A DNA stretch of 43,732 bases from Marine Group III euryarchaeote CG-Bathy1 (GCA_001875425.1 MIYU01000020.1:1-43732); one strand, 5' to 3'; shown: positions 23,868 to 31,819, counted from the stretch's first letter. Program-made: numbers and translations. The notes: generated by a model from the sequence alone, not told the origin.

Positions 23868-25133
23868 TCACATGAAAATTGTTGCTGGATATTCGAGCAT
23901 GGATTTCAATTCCTGAATCAGAAGTGCACCATCATAGCCATCAATTATCCGGTGATCGAAAGATGAGGTCAAGTTCATCATCTTACGAACTACAATTTCC
24001 CCCTCCCTAACAACTGCTCGATCACGAGCTGCATGAATACTGACAATGGAAACCTCAGGATGATTGATTATCGGAGTTGCCCCTAATCCACCCATAGCTC
24101 CCAAACTGGTTATGGTTATCGTGGAACCTGTCAATTCATCTACCGTTGCAGTTTTTTCCCGTGCCGATGTAGTAACGCGGACCAGTTCATTCGCCGTATC
24201 CCAGACATCCCGGGCTTCAGCATGCTTGATAACCGGGACCATCAGACCATCCTCGGTCTGTGTCGATATTCCTACATGAACTGCCTGGTGTCTGAACACA
24301 ATTCCTTTTTCTTCATCATACAATGCATTGCACTGCGGGAATTTCCTGACTGCTCTGATTAAGCCTTGAATAATGAATGGAAGATAGGTCAATTTGGGCT
24401 GATTCTCTGCCCTCGTAGAATTAAGATGCTGACGGAGACTCTCGAGTGCTGTAATATCTACCTCCTCAAAATAGGAAAAGTGAGCTGCACTGCGTTTACT
24501 GGTAGCCATCTTCTCAGCAATCTTCCTGCGAAGCCCGATAACTGGCACCTCTTCCACGCCCGTCATCTTGACACCAGATTGAACTGCAGCCAATCTACCA
24601 CCTCCAGAAATGAAGGTGTCCATATCATCATGAGAAATACGACCTGCAGGTCCAGTTCCACTGACTTGGGAAAGATCAATACCTGCCTCTCTAGCCCTGC
24701 GACGAACTGCTGGCGAGGCTAAAGGTTTGGTACCTGTGGAAGCTACTGGTGCAGGAGCAGATACTGGAGAAGGGGCTGCAACTGGTTCAGGTTTTGGTTC
24801 AGGTTTTGGTTCAGGTTTTGGTTCAGGTTTTGGTTCAGGCTCGACCACAGGTTCAGGTTTGGGTTTCGACTTTGGTTTGGGACTGCCATCCCCTTTGACC
24901 TCGAAAACAATCAATTCAGCTCCAACGGGAACCATATCTCCTGGTTTTCCCGTGGTGGAGACGACCTTGCCATTGACACTGGAAGGTATGGAAACCGTTG
25001 CCTTGTCCGTCATCAATTCTACCAGAGGTTCATCTTCCTTGACTGTATCACCAGGTTTGACGTTCCATTTCACAATCTCCCCCTCAACGACGCCCTCACC
25101 GACATCCGGCAGATTGAACACGTATTTCGCCAT
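23868..25133 (-). CDS. 2-oxoacid dehydrogenase E2 (dihydrolipoyl acyltransferase)
   Basis: E2 is the core of the complex and carries the swinging lipoyl arm. The 421-residue protein has one lipoyl domain with the modified lysine in MTDKATVSIP (K44), then a Pro-Lys-Pro-Glu repetitive linker, an E3-binding domain (ASPAVRRRAREAGIDLSQV), a further linker and the catalytic domain ending SSFDHRIIDGYDG (the HxxxDG motif). One lipoyl domain and this layout resemble branched-chain or acetoin-type complexes, but the substrate (pyruvate, branched-chain or other) cannot be fixed from sequence. The linker is encoded by a 12-bp tandem repeat. It is one base downstream of E1 beta. Confidence 0.93.
   Translation of the reverse strand: MAKYVFNLPDVGEGVVEGEIVKWNVKPGDTVKEDEPLVELMTDKATVSIPSSVNGKVVSTTGKPGDMVPVGAELIVFEVKGDGSPKPKSKPKPEPVVEPEPKPEPKPEPKPEPKPEPVAAPSPVSAPAPVASTGTKPLASPAVRRRAREAGIDLSQVSGTGPAGRISHDDMDTFISGGGRLAAVQSGVKMTGVEEVPVIGLRRKIAEKMATSKRSAAHFSYFEEVDITALESLRQHLNSTRAENQPKLTYLPFIIQGLIRAVRKFPQCNALYDEEKGIVFRHQAVHVGISTQTEDGLMVPVIKHAEARDVWDTANELVRVTTSAREKTATVDELTGSTITITSLGAMGGLGATPIINHPEVSIVSIHAARDRAVVREGEIVVRKMMNLTSSFDHRIIDGYDGALLIQELKSMLEYPATIFM
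24784..24839. repeat. 12-bp tandem repeat coding the E2 linker
   Basis: The unit GGTTCAGGTTTT occurs about 4.7 times in a row without change. Read leftwards it encodes a Lys-Pro-Glu-Pro repeat in the flexible E2 linker. Exact copies suggest recent slippage, so copy number may vary between strains. Confidence 0.85.
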
Positions 25134-25134
25134 C

Positions 25135-26148
25135 TTAGCTCCCCAACACCTTCTTCATAGACTCTATAACCCTTTCCTGACTAGGGAAATATTCCCACTC
25201 CAATGAATGAGGGAAGGGAGTATCCCATCCAGTAACCCTTGCAATTGGCGCTTCCAGATGATAAAAACATTCTTCTTGAATTTGTGCAGATAATTCTCCA
25301 CCAAAACCACTGGTCCTAGGAGCTTCATGGACAATAATACATCTTCCCGTCTTTCTGACGGATTCGGTTATGGTATCTATGTCAAGTGGAACCAGACTTC
25401 GCAGATCTATGACCTCAGCATCAATCCCACTAGATTCAGCCGCTTCTCTAGCAACATGGACCATCGTACCATAAGCCAAGACCGTGACTTGATTGCCGGG
25501 TCGTTCGATTGCTGCCTTTCCAAGAGGTATTGAATAATAATCCTCCGGAACCTCGCCCTTAGGATGTATATCCCATTTGAGTGCCGCTTTCTTATGGTCT
25601 CCATCAAAAGGACCATTGTACAATCTTTTAGGCTCAAAGAAAATCACTGGATCATCATCTTCAATTGAGGTTATCAATAGGCCTTTAGTGTCATGAGGGT
25701 TAGAGGGAATCACAACTTTCAGACCTGGTGTATGTGTAAAATATGCTTCGGGGCTCTGAGAATGATAGTGGCCACCCCTAATGCCTCCGCCACAAGGTGT
25801 TCGAACCGTAACAGGGGCCCAATACTCACCACCACTTCGGTAACGGAGCTTGGCCAGTTCATTAGTAATCTGATCAAAAGCAGGAAAAATATAGTCCGAG
25901 AATTGAATCTCAGCAACCGGTCTGAGTCCATTGATACCCATACCTATGGCGGTCGAAAGAATGCCTCCTTCTGAAAGTGGAGTGTCAAAAACCCTATGTT
26001 TTCCATACTTCTTCTGAAGACCATCAGTACATCTGAAAACGCCACCAAAATAGCCTACATCCTCTCCAAAAATGCATACATTAGGATCTTTTTCCAGTAT
26101 AATGTCAAGAGCTGAATTCACTGACTGAATTATATTCATCTGTGACAT
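25135..26148 (-). CDS. 2-oxoacid dehydrogenase E1 component, beta subunit
   Basis: The 337-residue product is the pyrimidine-binding half of the thiamine-diphosphate-dependent decarboxylase that starts the reaction. Recognisable blocks are VCIFGEDVGYFGGVFR, FDTPLSEGGILSTAIGMGINGLRPVAEIQFSDY-type sequence (residues ~54-86), GGIRGGHYHSQSPEAYF and VIDLRSLVPLD. It is contiguous with E1 alpha, its ATG following the alpha stop directly, as expected for subunits made in equal amounts. Confidence 0.94.
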   Translation of the reverse strand: MSQMNIIQSVNSALDIILEKDPNVCIFGEDVGYFGGVFRCTDGLQKKYGKHRVFDTPLSEGGILSTAIGMGINGLRPVAEIQFSDYIFPAFDQITNELAKLRYRSGGEYWAPVTVRTPCGGGIRGGHYHSQSPEAYFTHTPGLKVVIPSNPHDTKGLLITSIEDDDPVIFFEPKRLYNGPFDGDHKKAALKWDIHPKGEVPEDYYSIPLGKAAIERPGNQVTVLAYGTMVHVAREAAESSGIDAEVIDLRSLVPLDIDTITESVRKTGRCIIVHEAPRTSGFGGELSAQIQEECFYHLEAPIARVTGWDTPFPHSLEWEYFPSQERVIESMKKVLGS

Positions 26149-27372
26149 CTAAAATCCAAACTCCTGCCTCTGTTTCCTAAGGTGACGTGGAGGTTTCTTG
26201 TAAACGTCCTCGAACAGTGTGTCCTCGGAAGCCCAGGGACCTTCTGATAAGGTACCATGCTTTTCCGCTGCCTTGTAGGACTTGATAACCAGAGCATCTA
26301 ATTCCTTCTCAAGTTTGTTATGCTCTTTCTCTGACCATGCTTTCAGCCCTATCAAATGGGCTTTGAGGCGCTCAATAGGATCGCCTAACGGCCAGGATTC
26401 CCATTCATCCTTGGGCCTGTATCGGGTTGGATCATCACTGGTTGAATGGGCTTCTCCTCTGTAAGTAAATACCTCAATGAAGGTTGGTCCACCACCCTTA
26501 CGAGCTCTCTCGGCAGCCCAACTTGTCACTGAATAAAGCGCCAGAAAGTCATTACCATCAACACGAATGCTGGGAACGTCATACGCAATTCCCCGAGCTG
26601 CAAAAGTAGCTCCTCCACTGGAAATATTCTTATGAGTTGAGATTGCCCACTGGTTATTGACCACATTCAACAAAACTGGAGCCTTGTAGACAGAAGCAAA
26701 ATTTAGCGCATAATGAAAATCACCCTCGGCTGCAGTTCCGTCACCAACCCAAGAGATTGATACGTTGTCCTCACCCTTGTAGGCAGATGCCATTGCGCAA
26801 CCTACTGCCTGAGGGAATTGGGTACCAACCGGACTTGAAATCGAAACGAAATTACCTTCCTTCCAAGAATAATGGACTGGCATTTGCCGACCCTTGACAT
26901 TATCCTTGACATTCGTGATGCAGTGACATATCATGTCGACTAAGTCCCGGCCTCTGACAAATTGCAGACCTGGTTGCCGATAGGATGGGAAAAGAATGTC
27001 GTCTGGCCTGAGGGCCATCCCCTGAGCTATAGCAACCGCTTCCTCGCCCAATGATTTCATGTAAAATGACAATTTACCCTGCCGTTGCATGGTCAACATA
27101 CGATCATCAAATATTCTCAGAAGGCACATATGCCTCAATCCTTCCTTGAGAACCGAAGTATCAAGCTTAGGATCCCACGGACCTACTGCCTCGTGCTTGT
27201 CATCCAGAACTCTAACTAAACTAAAGGCTAAATCACGAATCTCAGATGGTTCGACCATGACCTTCGGTCTCTTGGCGTCACCAGCCTTTGGCAATTCCAA
27301 ATTACTGAAGTCCGGTTTCTCACCAGGTCTGAAAGGGGCATCCGGTACGTGTAACGTCTTCTTTTTGCTCAT
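26149..27372 (-). CDS. 2-oxoacid dehydrogenase E1 component, alpha subunit
   Basis: The alpha subunit binds the diphosphate of thiamine diphosphate through the motif GDGTAAEGDFHYALNFA...NN (about residues 209-240). The phosphorylation-loop-like RYRPKDEWESW region and the FPSYRQPGLQFVRG segment also fit the branched-chain/pyruvate alpha family. At 407 residues it is slightly long, with an N-terminal ~60-residue extension. It overlaps lipA by four bases (ATGA) and abuts E1 beta. Confidence 0.93.
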   Translation of the reverse strand: MSKKKTLHVPDAPFRPGEKPDFSNLELPKAGDAKRPKVMVEPSEIRDLAFSLVRVLDDKHEAVGPWDPKLDTSVLKEGLRHMCLLRIFDDRMLTMQRQGKLSFYMKSLGEEAVAIAQGMALRPDDILFPSYRQPGLQFVRGRDLVDMICHCITNVKDNVKGRQMPVHYSWKEGNFVSISSPVGTQFPQAVGCAMASAYKGEDNVSISWVGDGTAAEGDFHYALNFASVYKAPVLLNVVNNQWAISTHKNISSGGATFAARGIAYDVPSIRVDGNDFLALYSVTSWAAERARKGGGPTFIEVFTYRGEAHSTSDDPTRYRPKDEWESWPLGDPIERLKAHLIGLKAWSEKEHNKLEKELDALVIKSYKAAEKHGTLSEGPWASEDTLFEDVYKKPPRHLRKQRQEFGF

Positions 27373-28295
27373 GCGACCACCTTTAACTCGGAATCAAATA
27401 TCTGGCCATTGGCTGCAGCAACCAGAGATTCGGCGCGATATGATGAACGGACCATTGGTCCAGAGGCAATCGCCCTGAAACCCATCTCCTTGGCAATATT
27501 AGCCAAATTATCGAAACTTTCCGGCTTGGGAAAGGAGACTACTGGAAGATAACCTGGGCCCGGTGCCAGATATTGTCCTAAGGTCAGGAGATCAACCTTA
27601 GCATTTCTCAGTTCACTAAATGTCTCGATAATATCATCTTCAGTCTCACCCAAACCCAGCATAATACTGGATTTCGTCATTATATCTGGTCTAAGTTCCT
27701 TGGCTTTTTGCAGAATCAGTATACTCTGCTCGAAAGTTGCTCTTGGATCACGGACTCTAGGGGTCAGTCTTCTGACCGTCTCGACATTGTGGGCAAAGAC
27801 CTGAAGAGGTGCATTATCCAAAAGAGATTTCAAAGCTTTGAGATTACCGCTCAGATCACTACACAAAAGTTCCAATCCAACTCCAGGAAGTCTTTGATGA
27901 ACGGCATCCAGACACTGCCTGTAGTGGGACGCTCCACCATCTTGCATGTCATCACGATTGACCACCGTGATAACTGCATAGGTGAGGCCCATGGATTCTA
28001 TAGCATCTGCCAGATTTTCCGGTTCATCCTGATCCGGAGGAGGGGGATTGCGAATAGTATCCACTGCACAAAAACGGCAGCCACGGGTACAGGCCTTGCC
28101 TGCAATCATGAAAGTGGCAGTTCCACGGCTCCAGCAATCATGTATATTGGGACAGTGGGCTTCTTCACAAACAGTGTGTAATTGATTGCCTTTTACAGAA
28201 GCTGTAGTGGACTTGTAGCGCTCCATGTCATCGCCAGACGGCAAGGTTACTCTGAACCATTCCGGCAAGCGATCAGGTCTATCGTTTGCGAGCAC
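27369..28295 (-). CDS. lipA: Lipoyl synthase LipA
   Basis: LipA is a radical SAM enzyme that inserts two sulfur atoms into protein-bound octanoyl to make lipoyl. Both [4Fe-4S] clusters can be assigned: the auxiliary cluster cysteines C43, C48 and C54 (CX4CX5C) and the radical SAM cysteines C69, C73 and C76 (CX3CX2C). The 308-residue length is usual. The conserved RSSY motif near the C-terminus is present as VRSSYRAES. It is the first gene of the operon, with a GTG start about 22-32 nt from a TATA-like box read leftwards at 28317-28327. Confidence 0.94.
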   Translation of the reverse strand: MLANDRPDRLPEWFRVTLPSGDDMERYKSTTASVKGNQLHTVCEEAHCPNIHDCWSRGTATFMIAGKACTRGCRFCAVDTIRNPPPPDQDEPENLADAIESMGLTYAVITVVNRDDMQDGGASHYRQCLDAVHQRLPGVGLELLCSDLSGNLKALKSLLDNAPLQVFAHNVETVRRLTPRVRDPRATFEQSILILQKAKELRPDIMTKSSIMLGLGETEDDIIETFSELRNAKVDLLTLGQYLAPGPGYLPVVSFPKPESFDNLANIAKEMGFRAIASGPMVRSSYRAESLVAAANGQIFDSELKVVA

Positions 28296-28316
28296 TTATT
28301 TTTCAGATTGAACGCT

Positions 28317-28327
28317 CCTATTAATGT
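28317..28327 (-). promoter_or_regulatory. TATA-like box of the lipA operon
   Basis: Read leftwards this is AACATTAATAG, 22-32 nt before the lipA GTG at 28295. It would drive the whole lipA-E1-E2-E3-lipB unit. Confidence 0.45.
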
Positions 28328-28337
28328 TAACTATTAC

Positions 28338-28348
28338 GAAATTATTTT
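28338..28348 (+). promoter_or_regulatory. TATA-like box before the candidate sRNA
   Basis: GAAATTATTTT lies about 22-32 nt before the terminal stem of the candidate C/D-box RNA at 28370. It is divergent from the lipA promoter. Confidence 0.35.
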
Positions 28349-28369
28349 TCCACCACCCGATAGGGGTCC

Positions 28370-28433
28370 GCCCCTGTGATGTAATATGTGGCTGAGCTTT
28401 ACGCGTTGAAGAGCCCTATGAGTGCTGAGGGGC
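28370..28433 (+). ncRNA. Candidate C/D-box guide sRNA
   Basis: Elements occur in the right order for an archaeal C/D-box RNA that guides 2'-O-methylation. There is a terminal stem GCCCC (28370-28374), box C GTGATGT (28376-28382, consensus RTGATGA), box D' CTGA (28392-28395), a weak box C' TTGAAGA (28406-28412), a 12-nt guide GCCCTATGAGTG (28413-28424), box D CTGA (28425-28428) and stem GGGGC (28429-28433). The 64-nt length and 12-nt C'-D spacing are typical. The last base of C and two of C' deviate. CCCC can alternatively pair with AGGGG at 28362-28366. No target was identified. It lies in a 191-bp gap with no protein gene. Confidence 0.5.
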
Positions 28434-28458
28434 ATTTGTGATTTAATCAGCATAAGGT

Positions 28459-28466
28459 GTATATAA
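28459..28466 (+). promoter_or_regulatory. TATA box of the NUDIX-like gene
   Basis: TATATAAT is the strongest TATA-like sequence in this gap and ends 20 nt before the ATG at 28487, a leaderless spacing. Confidence 0.6.
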
Positions 28467-28486
28467 TCAGATATCAGACCAAGTTT

Positions 28487-28978
28487 ATGTCCACTCTAAA
28501 TCACAAAGCTTATGCTGTTAGGCAGAAAGAAATTGATTACAAAACAACTGATCTGGTTATGATGCAAGCTCAATTGATCAACCGAAATCCAGAAGGAAAT
28601 GTAATGGTTGAAAAAGTTTCCAAAGATGCAGGGACATATTCGGCTGGAAAATACTATATTCCTGGAGTAGCAATGAAATTTGGTGAGCATCCTGAAGAGG
28701 CTGGTCATCGCGTTCTTACGGAAGAATTAGAAATTGCTGATAGGGAGATAGTTCTAGTAGGTACACAGTCTCACTGGAATGACGAAAAGAATCATTGGTA
28801 TCTATTATATCTTTTTGAAACCGTTGAACCTATCAGCCAAGAAGAAATGGATAATCCCTGTGAAGGAATTGATGAATTGCTTTACTTGAATTTGGAAGAT
28901 GCTACAGCTGAAAATTCAACACAAGGTCTTCGAGATATCCGGGAAGCTATGAAAGTTCCTGGTAAAACATACATTTAG
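28487..28978 (+). CDS. NUDIX-like hydrolase
   Basis: The 163-residue protein has the size and strand pattern of a NUDIX hydrolase, which cleaves nucleoside diphosphates linked to another group. A degenerate NUDIX box is visible around KFGEHPEEAGHRVLTEELEI: the E-x7-R spacing and the EEL end are kept, but the REUxEE core reads RVLTEE and the leading glycine is shifted. Activity is therefore uncertain. The ATG at 28487 is preferred over an in-frame GTG at 28457, because that codon lies directly before a strong TATATAAT box. The gene begins an AT-richer accessory stretch running to about 31.8 kb. Confidence 0.6.
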   Translation: MSTLNHKAYAVRQKEIDYKTTDLVMMQAQLINRNPEGNVMVEKVSKDAGTYSAGKYYIPGVAMKFGEHPEEAGHRVLTEELEIADREIVLVGTQSHWNDEKNHWYLLYLFETVEPISQEEMDNPCEGIDELLYLNLEDATAENSTQGLRDIREAMKVPGKTYI

Positions 28979-29004
28979 ACTCAGGCTTCCTCATCCGGCT
29001 TGTC

Positions 29005-29786
29005 TTACTTTCCTAAGATTTCCATCTTCATCTGCTTGAACTCGTCGTCGTCGATGATTCCTTTCTCTTTCATTTCTGCGAGTTTCTCTAGTTTAGTTAT
29101 TTTGTCATCTCCACCACCACCGACGTTAGAACGATTGAGAACACTATCTTTGACAATCGTATCACGGTCATCGACATAATCACCGTGAACGACGGTCTGG
29201 TCGACCTTGACTTTCCCTTCTTCCCGCATTTTCTGGCGAATACGTTTTGCATCTTGGTGCATCTCAAGTTCTTCAAAAATTGAAAGAGCTCCTTTAAAAT
29301 CTAAAAGTTTTTCTTTTTCCCTTGCTATTTCTTCTCTAATCTCTCGGGGTGTGCTCAGAGACAAATTAGTGTAAATATATGATGCTTGTTGGAGGTTAGT
29401 AAGTCCACCTTCTTGGAAATAAGCGTTGGCTTCTTTTAATGCATTTTCTTTCCTCTTCTGCCTCTTTTCCTCTGCTAGTTCGTAATCCCTCTGCCTCTTT
29501 TCCTCTGTTTCTTTTTCAGCTAACCGTGTAGTTCTATCATAAAAAACAAAACCTCCAAAAAATAGACCGAAACCTACAAACAACACAAACAATTGTATCC
29601 TCCCGTAACGCGCTCTATCTTGTTCACACCATTCTGCATCACCCGATATCTCATATGGAGTGCCAACTCCTAATCTCTCTTTACATTCGCCTACAGTTTC
29701 TACATCTTCAACAACAGTTATCAAAATTAAAAAAAACCTACAACGACAAGTCCTAATCCAACAGCTTGCCTTTCACCACTTTCCAT
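29005..29786 (-). CDS. SHOCT-domain membrane protein, apparently frameshifted in an 8-T run
   Basis: In one frame, 29724-29005 encodes 239 residues: a transmembrane helix (IQLFVLFVGFGLFFGGFVFY), a long Lys/Glu/Arg coiled coil and a C-terminal SHOCT domain (ITKLEKLAEMKEKGIIDDDE). Upstream, an ATG at 29786 opens MESGERQAVGLGLVVVGFF and stops within a run of eight T (29736-29729 read leftwards). Adding one T joins the two frames and gives a continuous N-terminal helix GLGLVVVGFFLILITVV. The ATG at 29786 has an AGGAG 7 nt before it and lies 24 nt from a promoter element shared with the next gene. The break may be a sequencing error or true slippage. SHOCT proteins are mostly of unknown function. 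Confidence 0.65.
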
Positions 29787-29810
29787 AATCTCCTATTTCA
29801 GCCTAAATTT

Positions 29811-29832
29811 AATACTGTGGTTGTTTTGTTCT
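29811..29832 (-). promoter_or_regulatory. 22-bp shared upstream element, copy 1
   Basis: Read leftwards it starts AGAACAAAACAACCACAG and runs into a TATA-like TATTAAAT. It ends 24 nt before the ATG at 29786. An identical 22-bp copy precedes the beta-propeller gene. Confidence 0.6.
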
Positions 29833-29901
29833 GGTCACAGCTTTTTTCTAGTTTTAATCCAACCTCGTAAATGTAAGATTTGGTCAAGCAGACCGTGGTT
29901 T

Positions 29902-31770
29902 TTACCTACGATATCTCGCTATTAATCCAATCGAAATTAAAGCAGGAATCATAGATACTGAAGGTAACGGCGATTCATCGCCGCCATCACTACAAAGACA
30001 TCCGTCATCAACGCCATCATCGTCAGCTGGACCTACCATTTGGCCTTTACTTCCATCTGGACAGGTGCATTGCCCTGCAAGTGTCCCTTCATCATCGGTT
30101 TTATCCTCCTTTTCCACTTCTTCTGGTTCTGCATCAAAGGTACAAGAACCATCGTCCTCGTTTGCATCAGCATTGAAATTATTAGCTGTACTATCCATAC
30201 ATCCTGGGACTGCTGCTGGAGCTGGCTTGATGTTATAAGAAATAATATCCAGATTACCTGCTGAATCAGTGACTGTTAAAACAACATCGAATCCGTTGTC
30301 TTGGAAATTATTGAAAGTGTGATTTACCATAACCCCAGTTCCATTGGTTCCATCACCAAAGTCCCAGAAATAGGTCAAAGAATCACCAGAATTGTCATAT
30401 GAGGAACTAGCATTGAAATGTGTTGGGCTGCCCACAATTGAGACTCCTGCAATATTTTCACCCTCCTCATACCAGTGGGTCACATTGTCATAATTTGTAT
30501 AAGACCAAGAAAATGAGGCTATAGGAGGAATACGATCCTTATCTCTATCAAAGAGATATAGTTTGCCATTACTATACTCGAAAAAACCGGTCTCATCGAA
30601 ACCAGCTACAACTATATATTTGCCGTCTGCAGAGATGGCGATTTCAGTACAACAACTGCTGGTAGTATAGTTCCAGAGTGGCGTGGAACTGTAATTGTTG
30701 AAGAGGTAGACCTCGCCGGTATCACCACTATTTGCCCCAGAACCAACAGTGATGTACTCGCCGTCGGCCGAGATTGATATTGCCCTAAAATTTTCCCAGA
30801 TGGTATAGTTCCAGAGAGGAGTACTATTGCTCTTGTGAAAGAGGTAGACCTCCCCTTCATCAGTTTCCCACTCTGTAGAAACAGCCGCGATATATTCACC
30901 ATCGGCCGATATAGCTACACCTACACTTCCTTCGAGAGTAGAGTTCCTCCAGAGAGGAGTACTACTGTCTTTGTGAAAGAGATAGACGTCAGAACAGTCT
31001 TCACAGTAACTTTGTGAATTACCTCTAGTAGTACCAACTGCGATGTACTCTCCGTCTGCCGATATTGCTACTCCTAATACTGCTGTTGTATACGAATCCG
31101 TTCCTCCTACAGCGTAGCTCCAGAGTGGGTCATTACTACTTTTGTGGAATAAGTAGATCTGGTAGTCTCCATCTCCAGAACCGGCTGCTATGTACTCGCC
31201 ATCTTCTGATATGGCTACTGCATACACTGTTGCAGCTGATGCTGAATCATAGTCTTTTGCAATAAAGCAACTCCAGAGTGGGTAACCGCTGTCCTTGTGA
31301 AAGAGATAGACTCCGGCGTTCCCATTTTCTGCAAGCCAAGACATACCAGAACCGGCGACGATGTATTCACCATCGGCCGATATAGCTACACTCACCGAAC
31401 TGCTAAGTTCATAGCTCCAGAGAGGAGTACTACTGTCCTTGTGAAAGAGGTAAACCTTGCGCTCATAGGAGCTTGTACCAACTGCGATGTACTCACCATC
31501 TGCTGATATTGATATTGCAGACACCCTATCTCCAGTTGTGTAGTTCCAAAGGGGAGTACTGCTATCTTTATGAAAAAGGTAGACGTGCCCAACTTCGGAG
31601 CCATCTCTAGAACCTGCTGCGATATACTCACCATCTGCTGAAACGGCAACCTTCAGTGCCCCACCTCCAGTAGAGTAGTTCCACTCCAATTCAGTCTCCG
31701 CTTCAACCTCTCCATTGCCAAAAACAACGAAAATCAGCGCAGCTAACAGAAATATTCTCAGTGAGTTCAT
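29902..31770 (-). CDS. Secreted beta-propeller and PKD-domain surface protein
   Basis: The 622-residue protein starts with a signal peptide (FLLAALIFVVFGNGEVEA). Eight repeats follow, each with a SADGEYIA(A/V)GS strand and a VYLFHKDSSTPLW turn, giving an eight-bladed WD40/PQQ-like propeller (~25-415). Then come a PKD domain (WDFGDGTNGTG, ~ residues 440-520), a short Cys motif starting GCMDSTANNFN, an acidic linker, Cys-rich CTCPDGSKG and CLCSDGG segments, and a C-terminal hydrophobic helix ending in RYRR. The end resembles archaeal C-terminal sorting signals. Its ligand is unknown. The repeats are similar at DNA level. The ATG has GGAGG upstream and the shared 22-bp element ends 27 nt before it. 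Confidence 0.8.
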   Translation of the reverse strand: MNSLRIFLLAALIFVVFGNGEVEAETELEWNYSTGGGALKVAVSADGEYIAAGSRDGSEVGHVYLFHKDSSTPLWNYTTGDRVSAISISADGEYIAVGTSSYERKVYLFHKDSSTPLWSYELSSSVSVAISADGEYIVAGSGMSWLAENGNAGVYLFHKDSGYPLWSCFIAKDYDSASAATVYAVAISEDGEYIAAGSGDGDYQIYLFHKSSNDPLWSYAVGGTDSYTTAVLGVAISADGEYIAVGTTRGNSQSYCEDCSDVYLFHKDSSTPLWRNSTLEGSVGVAISADGEYIAAVSTEWETDEGEVYLFHKSNSTPLWNYTIWENFRAISISADGEYITVGSGANSGDTGEVYLFNNYSSTPLWNYTTSSCCTEIAISADGKYIVVAGFDETGFFEYSNGKLYLFDRDKDRIPPIASFSWSYTNYDNVTHWYEEGENIAGVSIVGSPTHFNASSSYDNSGDSLTYFWDFGDGTNGTGVMVNHTFNNFQDNGFDVVLTVTDSAGNLDIISYNIKPAPAAVPGCMDSTANNFNADANEDDGSCTFDAEPEEVEKEDKTDDEGTLAGQCTCPDGSKGQMVGPADDDGVDDGCLCSDGGDESPLPSVSMIPALISIGLIARYRR

Positions 31771-31797
31771 ACACCCCCTGACGCCTCCTGAGATTAA

Positions 31798-31819
31798 AAT
31801 ACTGTGGTTGTTTTGTTCT
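31798..31819 (-). promoter_or_regulatory. 22-bp shared upstream element, copy 2
   Basis: This is identical to 29811-29832 and likewise continues into an AT-rich TATTTTAA. It ends 27 nt before the ATG of the beta-propeller gene. Confidence 0.6.

Noticed and set aside
24727-25206. Plus-strand ORF rich in Gly-Ser-Gly-Phe opposite E2
   Set aside because: It is the antisense of the E2 linker repeat and has no promoter or domain; a shadow of a real gene.
28362-28375. Hairpin AGGGG-TCCG-CCCCT as a lipA terminator or riboswitch
   Set aside because: It has no T-run and it is upstream of lipA, not at its end. It overlaps the sRNA stem and is better treated as an alternative fold of that RNA.
28457-28486. 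GTG start 30 nt earlier for the NUDIX-like gene
   Set aside because: The extension lies on the TATATAAT box, which is better explained as the promoter.
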